A DNA stretch of 64,000 bases, from contig OW203724.1 of NCBI GenBank assembly GCA_934045075.1, positions 20,055,721 to 20,119,720 on the forward strand, written 5' to 3'. The position numbers were made by a program, and so were the translations under genes. Below the pieces are notes generated by a model. It saw only the letters and a list, made by a program, of their open reading frames with translations, had not been told where the DNA came from and did no database searches. Position 1 is the stretch's first letter. The number at the start of each line of letters is the position of its first letter. This document shows, one piece after another, positions 47,248-59,200 of the stretch. The stretch is from Yponomeuta sedellus (Eukaryota > Arthropoda > Insecta > Lepidoptera > Yponomeutidae).

Positions 47248-49464
47248 ATGCCTTCGGCAACGAAAGACTCGACTATACTGAAGATTGCTGTGGAGATGCT
47301 CAACTCTCCAGACAAGGTTCCTCAGCTAATCGAGATCGACCAAAGCCAACCTCTGTCCAGTATCATACAGTTCATTTGCAAAGAATGGGGGCTCCCAGAC
47401 CCCGAGAACTATGCCCTGCAATTCTCCGAGACCAACAATAAGAACTACATCACGGAGAAAAACCGTAACGACATAAAAAATGGTTTGGTACTGCGCTTGG
47501 AGCATTCCCCTGAGAAAACTGTGAAAGATATTAGAAGCAAAATGACCACTGGCACGGAACTCGAACAGACAGCGGCTCTTGAGAAGCTATCGGTCTTGAG
47601 CAGTGACTTAACATTCGCTCACGAATTTATAAAGAACAAAGGCTTACCACTCATTATAAACAATATTGAATCTGGCAAATTCAAAGGAAACTGCTTGAAA
47701 TACGCTCTGATTACATTTGTGGAGCTCATGGACCATGGCAACACATCCTGGGATATACTGGAGACTCAGTTCATCAGTAAGGTAGCCAGTTTCATCAGTA
47801 ATCAAGCCAATGTTCAAGATCCAAAAATTATACAGTCAAGTCTCTCAGTTCTTGAGAACATTGTTTTAAACAGTTCTGGTAAGAACTTGCAGGTCGAAAA
47901 GGAAGTGACAATACCAAATCTAGTATCTCATTTAAACACTCCATACCAAGAAAATGCTAGTGCCATACATCAGAACACAATTGCTCTGATCAATGCAATT
48001 TTCTCCAAGGCTGATATTACAAAGCGAAAAACTATTGCTGCAACTTTATCTGCCAAGCCAGTACGCAATATTATCCATGAGAACCTCATTGGCTTTGGCG
48101 AGATATCAAAAAGTGTAGCTGGGAAAGAAGAAGTTGGCACAGAGTTAGCTCACCAGCTGTATGTATTACAAACATTAACTTTAGGACTGCTAGAACCAAG
48201 AATGAGACAAAGAGCCGAATCCCAAGACGCTGAGGCTCAGGATAAAATCAAAGAACTACGTAGGTTAGCCTTTGAAGGTGATAACATCACCACAATAGAA
48301 CTCAGCACAAAACGGCAAATGGGAAGCATGTCTAAAGACTTCAAAAAGCTTGGATTCAAATGTGAAATTGATCCTGTAAAGGATTTCAATGAAACACCAC
48401 CTGGACTCTTAGCTTTAGACTGCATGTTATATTTTGCAAGACATTACCCTGAGGGATATACAAAGATTGTATTAGAAAACAGTTGCCGGGCTGATGAACT
48501 TGAATGTCCTTTCGGAAAGACCAGTGTGGAGCTGGTAAAGCTATTGTGTGAAATCTTGCACATTGGGGAGCCACCTAGTGAGCAGGGACAAACATACCAC
48601 CCTATGCTGTACACTAGTGATCACCCTTTTGAAGAGTTGTTCTGCATATGCATAGTCCTCTTAAACAAAACTTGGAAGGAAATGCATGCAACTATTGAGG
48701 ACTTCATCAAAGTGTTCAGTGTAGTCCGTGAACAGATTACAAGAGCTTTAAAATCAAACCCCACTCCGAGGAGCTTTGACAAATTCAAACAGGCACTCAA
48801 TCAGTTAACTTATGCAGATATCACAAACTTATGGCAGCAGGAAAGGCAAAACCAGGAGGTCTGGGAGAGTCATGCCAGGCCAATAGTGGAACTGAAGGAG
48901 AAGATAACACCAGAAATAATTGATTTGATTGAGCAACACAGGCTGGGAGTTCTAGTCGGTGGTACAAGGTTTAAAAAGTATGCAAGAGGACAAAGGATCA
49001 AGAAATTCTGGTATGTCCGCCTGTCGCCTAACCACAGATACCTGCACTATGGGGAGTGTGATGAAAAGAGCATGCCAAGCATAGAAGAGCTTGGGAATAA
49101 GCTCCCAGTTGACGATATAAAGTGTCTCATTGTCGGTAAAGATTGTCCACATATGAAGGATTTGAGGGGAAGAAAGATCAGTCCACAGTTAGCGTTTTCA
49201 TTAATGCTTAAGTCTGCTGAATTAACTTCCCTGGATTTTGTTGCGCCAGATGAGCAGGTGTTCGATTTCTGGACTGATGGGCTGAATGCGCTGCTCAAGG
49301 AGAAGATGTCGAGTAAAACTTATGAGAATGACTTGGAGACATTACTGTCCATGGACATCAAAGTCAGGCTGCTTGATGCGGAGGGCATTGAGATCCCAAA
49401 CAGTGATCCTCCACCCATTCCTGACGAACCAGAAGACTTTGACTTTTATTTTGACAACAATTAA
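47248..49464 (+). CDS. Ced-12: ELMO / Ced-12 engulfment and cell-motility protein
   Basis: Single uninterrupted coding exon of 738 aa. I place the start at 47248 (MPSATKDS), because this N-terminus aligns with ELMO relatives; an in-frame ATG at 47227 would add seven residues but has T at -3. Seen: a ubiquitin-like Ras/Rho-binding region at about 1-85 (ITEKNRNDIKNGLVLRL), armadillo-like helices, an ELMO domain at about 311-497 (CPFGKTSVELVKLLCEI, LNKTWKEMHAT), a PH domain at about 567-684 (KFWYVRLSPNHRYLHYG, IVGKDCPHM) and the C-terminal proline motif PPPIPDEP at about 720. Family role: cytosolic partner of DOCK/Myoblast city, together forming a Rac guanine-nucleotide exchange factor for apoptotic-cell uptake and cell movement; the proline motif binds the DOCK SH3 domain. 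A polyadenylation signal AATAAA lies at 49912-49917. Lack of introns in a 2.2-kb CDS is unusual beside its intron-rich neighbours. Confidence 0.97.
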   Translation: MPSATKDSTILKIAVEMLNSPDKVPQLIEIDQSQPLSSIIQFICKEWGLPDPENYALQFSETNNKNYITEKNRNDIKNGLVLRLEHSPEKTVKDIRSKMTTGTELEQTAALEKLSVLSSDLTFAHEFIKNKGLPLIINNIESGKFKGNCLKYALITFVELMDHGNTSWDILETQFISKVASFISNQANVQDPKIIQSSLSVLENIVLNSSGKNLQVEKEVTIPNLVSHLNTPYQENASAIHQNTIALINAIFSKADITKRKTIAATLSAKPVRNIIHENLIGFGEISKSVAGKEEVGTELAHQLYVLQTLTLGLLEPRMRQRAESQDAEAQDKIKELRRLAFEGDNITTIELSTKRQMGSMSKDFKKLGFKCEIDPVKDFNETPPGLLALDCMLYFARHYPEGYTKIVLENSCRADELECPFGKTSVELVKLLCEILHIGEPPSEQGQTYHPMLYTSDHPFEELFCICIVLLNKTWKEMHATIEDFIKVFSVVREQITRALKSNPTPRSFDKFKQALNQLTYADITNLWQQERQNQEVWESHARPIVELKEKITPEIIDLIEQHRLGVLVGGTRFKKYARGQRIKKFWYVRLSPNHRYLHYGECDEKSMPSIEELGNKLPVDDIKCLIVGKDCPHMKDLRGRKISPQLAFSLMLKSAELTSLDFVAPDEQVFDFWTDGLNALLKEKMSSKTYENDLETLLSMDIKVRLLDAEGIEIPNSDPPPIPDEPEDFDFYFDNN

Positions 49465-50242
49465 GTACAATTTTATGTGTCATTTAGTATTAAGAATTTT
49501 ATATTTTAGCTGTAAGTTTGAAAGACATATTCCTAAGAATTTAAAGGTTGATTGATTCTTTTATTATTAGTGAGAAAGAAGGATGTTGTATACCAAATTT
49601 GTGGCACAATTTGTTTCTAAGTTTACTTTTTAATTAAATATCCCATGTTTATTACGAAAAGTTAATACCTAAGTAAAGATTGATTTTGCTAAAAAAATCG
49701 TCTCAGATTATTAGTTTATTTTTATTAGACAAGTATTAGCGAGAATTAGATATTGATATTACCATTATTTTTAATCTCTTGTACTCATCACTAATTTATA
49801 GGTAAACCTATTCCATATTAACTCTATATAACTTTGTACCATGTATGTATAATTAGTTTTAAACTTATGTATTTTTGTAAACCAAAGAAAGATGCAATTT
49901 TATTCAGTATGAAATAAATTTTAAACACTACTATCATCACTTGGTTTTTATTTCAAGTTCATATATTTATCAATTAATTACAGTGCGTGCCTCACTTTAC
50001 AAGCCGTTCCTATTAAAACAGCGAAATATCACATAAATACATTTTATATTACAATAAAAACCGAGCCAAGATTTTAACGAACAACACAAGCTTAACTACT
50101 AAAATTGTAATGGAATCTCGATCAAGAACCGCTCCAATCATCACAATCATACTAAGTACTAGAACAGAACACTGGAGTAAAAGTACCATTCACGTATAAC
50201 ATTCGTTAAGACCTTCGCGCACAAAACCTCCATTATCAAAAC
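49465..50242. terminator. Convergent 3' UTRs of ELMO and TMEM87
   Basis: Plus-strand AATAAA at 49912-49917 (ELMO) and minus-strand AATAAA at 49952-49947 (TMEM87) face each other 29 bp apart. Predicted cleavage sites would meet or overlap around 49917-49947. No repeat is visible in this 778-bp interval. Confidence 0.7.
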
Positions 50243-53200
50243 TCATTGCATTTTCGACACTTCAAACTTGGTGTTGATTATTTCCTCGTCTGAATCGAGG
50301 AGAGGAAGCGTGCTCGTGGGTATATTTTCCTCCACCCAGCGCAGGTCGGAGTCCAGGGAGGTACTGTGAGGGTCGGGCTGGGAACTGTCCCTGGGCGTCT
50401 CAGGATCATCTCCGCCCCCGTTGTTAATACTGGTGCCCCTCATTTTGACGCCGTACGCGTCGTTCACGAATTGCTCTTCTTCGTCTGCGGATTGGAAACA
50501 GGTTTTAGAAATAACACAATTAAAGTTTAGGTGACACCAACCATTTATTAAAATAGAAATTAGTTCTAATTTCCATCTATAATACTTTATATAAGTTCCA
50601 GTTCCACTAATTCCACCGAACTGCGATGCGATCGCCAACCCGCATGCCCACCGTGGGGATTATGGGCATTACGCCCTATGATAGCACAACGTGGCGCTCT
50701 TTATGGGTGGGCTATGTCCAGCAGTGGACTAGTATACCCTGACGACGACGACGAAGTTCCACTACAGGGCACGGGTTTTCTCTTTGAGAGAGTGAGAAAG
50801 AGGCCCAACCGCATGCCCAGTGTGGGGGTTATGGGAATTACCCTCCAAAGATGGCACAACCTTGCGCTATGGCGCTAATTAGGGGAGGGCTATGTCCAGC
50901 AGTGGACTAATATAGCCTGAAGAAGAAGAATAAGCGTGTCCAACTTCACTATCACTGCCATCGTATATCACCACCCAACTTGCTACGCTATATAGGCAGG
51001 GTTTCCTCACGGTATTTTCTTACCATCGTCATCGTCGGCGTTGTCCAACAGAGGCGTGAACGCGTACCGCTGATTGTTGTTGGTGGGTCGCCACAGGAAC
51101 ATGATCACTGTGAGCACGCTCACGAACAGAATGTGCCAATACGCCTCGTCCATCCACACTTCCTTCCAGTCCTGGGAAAAGAGATCAAGTCATAGGCCTG
51201 AAGCACACGGACAGAACGTGGTACGAGGGCCCGGAAAAGCAATTCAAATACCTAGTTTTTTTGGTATAACAATGATTATATTATTTTTAATGCACTAACC
51301 CGTGCTAAGGACAATTTTAAAAACCTATTATATTACCATTAGCTCAGTTGGAAAGAGCGCTGGCACGGATAGCCAGAGGTCGCGGGTTCGAATCCCGGCA
51401 TGGATGAAATTTTTAGCCTCTAAATAGGTTTTTAAAATTGTCCTTAGGACGGGTTAGTGCATTAAAAATAATATAATCATGTGGGTACAGCGATATCATT
51501 CCCGATGTAAAACCTAACTGCAAAGTAGGTAGGTACTCGGGGCTGCAAGTGATGCAAATTACTTCAGCCAGATGTCGCTGCCTGTACGTAATACAGAGAA
51601 TATTGTAAAGAGGTTCGAAAATTCACTAATGCCGGTGAGTCACCCATTAGCTCAGTTGGACAGAGCGCTGGCACGGATAGCCAGAGGTCGCTGGTTCGAA
51701 TCCCGGCAAGGGTGAAACTTTTAGCCTGTAAAATAGGTTTTTAAAACACAGGGTGGCCAACTTGGAGGTATACAACTTTTTTTTGCCGCCATTTTGTTTT
51801 GGCGGTAAATATCACAGTTGTTGCATGAAAATTACTTTGTGTAGATACAGCAAATTTATTATGGAGCGTTGTACGACAGAACAACGTGTTTTAATTAATA
51901 AAACGTTTTACTCAACCCAATCATGTATTGCGGAAACTCTGAGAAAATTGCATGCAGCCTATGAGTGACGAAGCTCATTTCGATCTCAGCGGATTTGTTA
52001 ATAAACAAAATTCTCGCTATTGAGGAGAAGAACAACCTTCTTTGATCCACGAACGACCACTGCATCCTCGTCGAGTAACAGTTTGGTGTAGAATTTGGTC
52101 AGGAGGGGTAGTTATTTCTTTGAAGATGCTATGGGTGATGCTGTTACAGTGAATGGAGATCGGTACCATGAGATGACTATCAATTATTTCTCGAATCAAG
52201 TGAATCAATTGGGCTTAGGAAACATGTGGGTTCAACAAGACGGGCCCACATTTCACACGGCACGAGCCACAGTAGAAACATTAAAAAGAATGTTTCCCGG
52301 TCGATTAATTTCAAGAAAGGGTGACATTGATTGGCCCCCAAGATCGCCTGATTTAACAGCTCCTGACTTTTTTCTGTGGGGCTATCTAAAGGGACGTGTC
52401 TATGCTAACAGGCCAATGAATCTTTAGCAATTAAAACAAAATATTCGAGACACAGTCACGGAGATAACGCAGGAAATTTATTTAGGTTTACATAATATAG
52501 GTACAGATTGGAAGGGCTCCGGTGGTGGTGGCGGTCGGTGGCCGGATTACGCAGTGTCGCTAGTCCCTGAACAAACGTTTGTGTCATATGATGCGTGTTA
52601 CCCACCGCTACCGCGCCCGGCCCGATTCCCCGCGACGCCCGTGCGTACGGCAGCCCGCGACGGAGCCCTTTTTTATGGGACCGCGCGTTTGTCCGCACAA
52701 CGCAGTTTCAGTCCCAACAATAAAAAAAGGCTAATTCGAATCCCACACAAAAGGGACGGGGCGAGGTCGCAAACTCTATACAACGTGTCGTGTCTTGCAC
52801 TCATTCTGTTTGTGTGCCTCAGGCCTTAAAGCGCGGCTGGCATCCGCCTTGCTAGCACAATAAAACGATTTTTTATAATGGGCAATGTTTTTCTCATTAT
52901 ATTTTAATATTTTTTCTTGATAACAATGAGCAATCAATTGTATACTATTAAGAGCTATGGTGTTATTTATAATAAGATAGTATTCTTGTAACGCCGTAAC
53001 GGTAAAGACCGCTTTATTCTTGTAACGCCGGTTGTTTTCTACTTACCTCACAATCGAGATGTAAAGCAGAATAGTTAGCTCGGGTGTAAGCACCAATTGC
53101 ACCCTCGAACTATAGGCGCACGAGCGCAGCGAGGGCTATATCTCGGGCTGCAATTGATGCCTTACAGCATTTGGCTACTAATCTACTATTATCTCTGGGC

Positions 53201-56200
53201 ATATAATACTAGTGTGCGATAAAAAGTTATGTGTCCGTACTCGTCCACTGCTGGACATAGGCCTCCCCTAAGACACGCCAGTTATTCCTGTCCCCGGCCA
53301 TCCTCATCCACCCGCTGCCAACGATCTGCCTCGGATTGTCGGTCCAGCGAGATCTACGTGCAATCTACGTGCGTGTAGCAACAACTAATTAACGTTGATG
53401 AAGCAAAAGAAGTTTGTCTGGACGGTGGCAAGTTTAAAAAACCTATTTAGAGGCTAAAAATTTCACCCATGCCGGGATTCGAACCCGCAACCTCTGGCTA
53501 TCCGTGCCAGCGCTCTACCAATTGAGCCAATGGGCGACTCACCGGCATCAGAGAAATTTCGAACCTCTTCTTTACACTATTCTCTGTATTACGTACAGGC
53601 AGCGACATCTGGCTTAAGCAAATTGCATCACTTACAGCCCCGACTACCTACTTTGCAGTTAGGTTTTTCATCGGAATGATATCGGAGTGGCAAGTTGCTA
53701 ACCCTGGTCTCTGCCTACCCCTCCGGGATACAGGCGTGACTTTATGTAACATTGCAATAACTCAAAAAAATAACCACCAATCCGGACTTGGCCCCGTGGT
53801 GGAGTACGGCTTATACCTTCCTTAGGGAAGAGCCTAATGCCCTTCAGTATGGATATAATGATGATGATGATTGTAACAACACAAACCCTGTTGCATATCC
53901 ATTAGTACGACTATTTGCGTATTTTGGAACCCCGTATTTTATATGGAATTATCAATTATAAATTTTGCATTTTTTACAAATATAGGTATGAAATATAATA
54001 GGTAAGAGTATATATATAGCTCACTACATTATCCACCGATTATTTTAAGGATTAAAGGACAACAGAAAACCTAACACTAGAGAAACCATCTTCTATAATA
54101 TAAAAATGAATCGCTGAATGTATTGGTAAGCGCAAATATCGAGAGCAGCTGAACCGATTTTGCTAATTCTTTTTTTAGAATATTCCTTGAAGTACGAGGA
54201 TGGTTCTTACGGAGAGAAAAAATTAAAGGATCGATGGAAGGCGGTACGAAGTTCGCTGTCGTACCGCCTACCATCGATCATTTAATTTAAGGTCAGCTAG
54301 TTTAAATAGGTCTGTATAATAATTGTTTACAAGAAGCTTTACAATTATTGTAAAGCTTGCCAAAAAATGTTATAATCAAACCACGCCTTACATTGCACTT
54401 TAGACACACCAGACACACCACCACCATAATAAATCCATACATAATGGATTTATTATACTTGTATAGAGTATAATAGGACACCGCCCGAGCCACAAAAGCA
54501 AAGCATATAATACTCACGGTTATACAAGGCAGCACCCTGTATGTCTTGATAGAGTACAGCATAAACACTACGGATGATATCACGGCGAATATCAGCGTGT
54601 TTGTGAAATGTCTGTACAAGGACAGCTTGACTTCGTTTCTGGAACAAATACAAATTAATCTTATTGAGAAATACAATTTACGATAGTGAATTTTGCTCGC
54701 GAACTACGATAATCTGCGTGTGGGAACAGAAAAAGTATAAAACTATTACGGTTTTATTTATAAAAACACGATTCCTCTAAGATAAGAATATTCTTTATTG
54801 TGCGCTAGAAAAAAGCAACAAATGCAAAACATTTACGAAGGTACATAGTACAATTGGCGGCCATATCGCTAAAAACAATTTCTTCCAGACAACCTTACGA
54901 TGGAAAGTGGCTGAAGGAAATTAGAAAGAAGGGTAGCCAGTGCAAATTTGAATATTGACAGATAATCCTCAAAGGCAGTTTAGACAATCACAGACTATTT
55001 TTTATGTTTTTTCTATCTTTTTCGTTTATCAACTGTTTTAAGGAATCATGTCTTTATAAATAAGACCTCTAGACTTATTCTTCCTCGGTTCTTTCGATTC
55101 CTGGTGCGGGCATGTACCAATGACTTCGTTTGCTATGTACATTTATGAAGTTATAGTAGCAATACCACTCATTAAATGTGAAGGAAAACACCGTCAGGAA
55201 ACCTGAGAGTCTGAGGTGTTCAAATACCTCAGCGCTTAAAATTGCCAATCCGCGGACTCCTACCGGAGTCAGAGCCCCAACCACACGTTTCCACTTCCGA
55301 CAGTGGTTCGCGGCTGCTTCCTATTTAGACCAGCTATTACCGATCAACTTGGCCTCTTGAACCATCTTTTTCAGTTGATCCTCGGCCGCCCACTCTTTTG
55401 GATTACCAAGCGATTTTCTCGACAGGTATCCACAGCCCCGGCGTAGTGTGGGCTTATCCTATTAAGACAGAGTTAAACTGGCTAGAATGACTTGATGTGC
55501 ATTTATTAAGGCTTTTGTATTAGATGTACATAAGGGATGACTTAATTGACACATGACCAATATATGAGGCTCAGTAAGTTCCAGGTCAAACCAACTCACA
55601 CGCACCTGGAACTGTATCTTACCTCCTCAGCTGGAGCGTACGGCAAGTATGCGCGAGCGAGACGAACACCCACCAGCAGATGGCGCTGTCTATGAGGGAC
55701 AGTGGGGCCTCACTGAGGAGCAGGTCTCGGTTCGACTCCGAGGCCTTGTGGTGTAGTCGCAGCCAGGCCTCTATGGCCGCGAGGAGGCCCCAGAGCAGGC
55801 CTGTGCCCACTACCCGCTGAAGGGCCGGGCCCAGCCGCGGCCTGCGGGTTGAGGACTGATTAGAGCTCAGAGTTCAACCAACAAGAGGTCTTTAGGCAGC
55901 CTCAGGATCTTGGCAGGGTCGGGTGCTTTCTACAGATGGTGCGGAAGATATTTCGCTTTCCGATTATCACTTTTCGCACTACGAATAATAAGCACCATCA
56001 CACTGATACACAATTCTTATGATAGGTAAGGTTGACCCTGATGGTAAACTAAGGAAGGACAGCTTAGAAACATCAGGCAATGGACAGAGGTAGCATGGAA
56101 CACCTTAGAAACTTGGCAAGAAATACAGATAATCATTGGGAGATTCCCGCCAACATTAATTAGTGGACAGGCTATGAAGAAGGAAGGATGTTAACGTAAT

Positions 56201-59200
56201 TCCCTGAAAATGGACAGAATTATTATGGCAACGAAAGAATTTATTATTCCGCAAAAAAAAAGTTACGTTCGCGCCAATGTAAATAATCCGCACGCTCTAT
56301 GAAATAATGAGCATTTTTACTTTGTATATTTCCAGTCGAAGAGTAAAACAATTTTATGTTATTTTATTGCTTATCTTGCACGGATGTTATTATGATATTA
56401 TTAGAACGCTGGTTTTCCTCTAATAGGTTTTAACAGTAATAACAAACACGAACTTCAGTGTGTTTCTTAAAAGGAAAATGACAGAAATTTAAGTATGAAA
56501 AAGGACAAAATTATTATATATACACTAGCTGACCCTGCAAACGTTGTTTTGCCATATTAATTAGCATGTGACCTGTTCTCAGACTTACTTGGACACATAG
56601 TTTGACTTGAGCCGCAGTTTCTGGGCTACTTTGAATAAAACCTTTTCATTTCATACCAAATGTTCATAAAACAATAATAAAAATTGAAGCCGTTTTCATT
56701 TTTATATATTCTTCTTCTTCAGGCTATATTCCACTGCTGGACATAATGACAGCAGTGGACTTATCCCCTAATGAGCGCCATAGCGCAAGATTGTGCCATC
56801 ATTGGGGGGTAATGCCCCTAATCCCCACGCTGGGCATGCGGGTTGGGGATTTATATATTAGTCATAGATATTAGTTTGAAGAAAAATTGTAAATTCAAAT
56901 TGCCTCATTTCTGAACGCTTACAAGTAGTTATACTTATGTAGTAAGCTTAGATTGCTTGTATCAATATCAACCCTTGTATGTTCCCACTGCTGGGGCACG
57001 GGTCTCTTCCTGCATCGCAGGAAGGTTAGACCATTCTCCACCACGGGGGCCAAGTCCGGGTTGGTGGAGGGCTGTAAGACAGTGGCGGGCTTTACTGTCA
57101 GAAGTTATCAAGACGCCCATAAGGCCTCTGACATGTCTTAACAACTGTCATTACATGACAGCCGGCACCAACAACGGCTGAAGCACGGAAGCGCTCGGAA
57201 AGAATGCCTCTAGCGGTAGTCTCGGGGACAGTCACTCATCCTGTACCTGACCGCGCCTGTTGTTGCTTAACTCAAGTGATTGATTCGAATCACTCGGTTC
57301 GACTAGGCCACGAGCGCTTCAGGCTGCCTGTATATACACTGGTTTTACAAAACATCTAGGGAAATAAGACACGTAACTACACGTAAGACACGGACTCAAT
57401 TCAATTTATTTCAACGTAAAGAATTTACATTCTGTTTGCTGAATGTCAAAGTACAATGTGACGATCTGCGAAAAACTGAAGGCAGATGCGGCAAGCTGAA
57501 GACAGGGCGCTATGGCGCTCATTAGGGGAGGGCTATGTCCAGCAGTGGACTACATAATATAGCCCGAAGAAGAAGAAAGTGCAATGTAACTGAAAGTGAA
57601 ATTCACTGCCTTTGGGCCGTAGTGTAGTGGAGAACAAGGCAGCGAGAAAAAAAACTACTCACTTACAACTTACTAACAGACTTACTTAACAATACCGTAG
57701 CCCAGGGATACGATGATGACTAGCATTCGCGCCAACGCACGTTTGGCGACGGACACCCACTCGGCGAACATGTAAGCTTCGGCATTGAAATACCTGTGGA
57801 ATTACCAGGTTTTTTATTTTCAATATAAAAGAAACCTTAATATTATTACTACACATTTCCCCAACTGCAAGGCAGGCCCTAGAGTCTATTTTGTCAACAG
57901 AATGATATAAGCACGACAATGGTTGTTATTTGCCTCAATTTGGTAGTCTACAAAGCAATAGCAGTACAATGTCATTCCAGTGGGACAACCCGTGCAAATT
58001 AAATAGGCATCTCTCGCGAAGATCGAATCGCGCAAGGCGCGGATTTAAGTAGCACGGGTTATGTTGCAATGCGATTGCGAACACGCCGTAATAAGTGGCG
58101 CTTTCCACCATTCCCAGCAACGCGACGCACCCAATCGAGAACATACGAACTCACGGCAGTTTATATAAAATCCATATCACAATCTAAATAGAGTCCAAAT
58201 TACCCTGTCCGGTTGATGGACGCGTACACGCCGTAATAAATGGGGCTTTCAACCATTCCCAGCAACGCGACGCAGCCGATCGAGTACATACGAACTCACG
58301 GCAGTTTATATAACATCCATATCACAATGTAATTAGAGTCCAAATTACCCTGTCCGGTTGATGGACGCGTACACGCCGTAATAAGTGGCGCTCTCCACCA
58401 TCCCCAGCAAGGCGACGCCGCCGATCCAGTACTGGATGCGCAGGAGATCGCGCCAGTTCAATCCGCAGACTAGCAGCCAACAGGCGCAGAGGATGGTGTA
58501 GATCGCGCACATGACGCCGAAGAACTGTTGTTGAAAAACGGACTGTATTTTAATGGGTGTTTTAGCTAGGTGAATCTTTTAGGTCTTTTCCAAGCTTTTT
58601 CTATCTTAAAACGCCAACACGCGCACGTCTGGTTAAATCATGAATCGTGTCATCAACTTTTACTATAATGACAATATTTCATCGGTCTAACGCCAAAGCT
58701 ACAATTAACGGCAAATCCATGGAACCGTAGACTAAGGGCCAGTTTTTGAATTGAGAATTTCGCTAAGTAAATAGTTAACTGTAGAGTGTGATAAAGAAGA
58801 GCGTGACAGACAGTTACTTAAGTATTTTCTTAGTGAAATTCTCAATTGAGAAACCGGCCCTTATTTTCGCGACTTTTGTAGCTTGTTTTAATTTTTGTCA
58901 TTTGCATGTATTTCTTTTTTTAAAGTCCAGTAAGTACACATTTTTTATTCTAAATTGGTACTTTAAAAGATAAGAATACTCTCTATTGTACAATATAATT
59001 GGCCGCCTTATTGCTGATAGCAATTTCTTTCACGCGACCCTATGTAACTGAGGAGAGTTAAAAGGTTTTCGTAATATTGAGTGCAATCTTATTTATGTAC
59101 TAGCTGACCCGGCGTTAGTTATTTTGCCATATTAATTACCCTGCAACTTATTGCCAACCTACCGAATACCTATACCCAAAAATTAATTAAAAACGGTGAA

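Noticed and set aside
47103..47441. 112-codon open frame at the ELMO 5' end
   Set aside because: Overlaps the ELMO start in another frame and has no similarity to a known protein.
51641..51714. tRNA gene on the plus strand
   Set aside because: Same family as 43135-43207 (loop ACGGATA, no U33), inside a 250-bp repeat.
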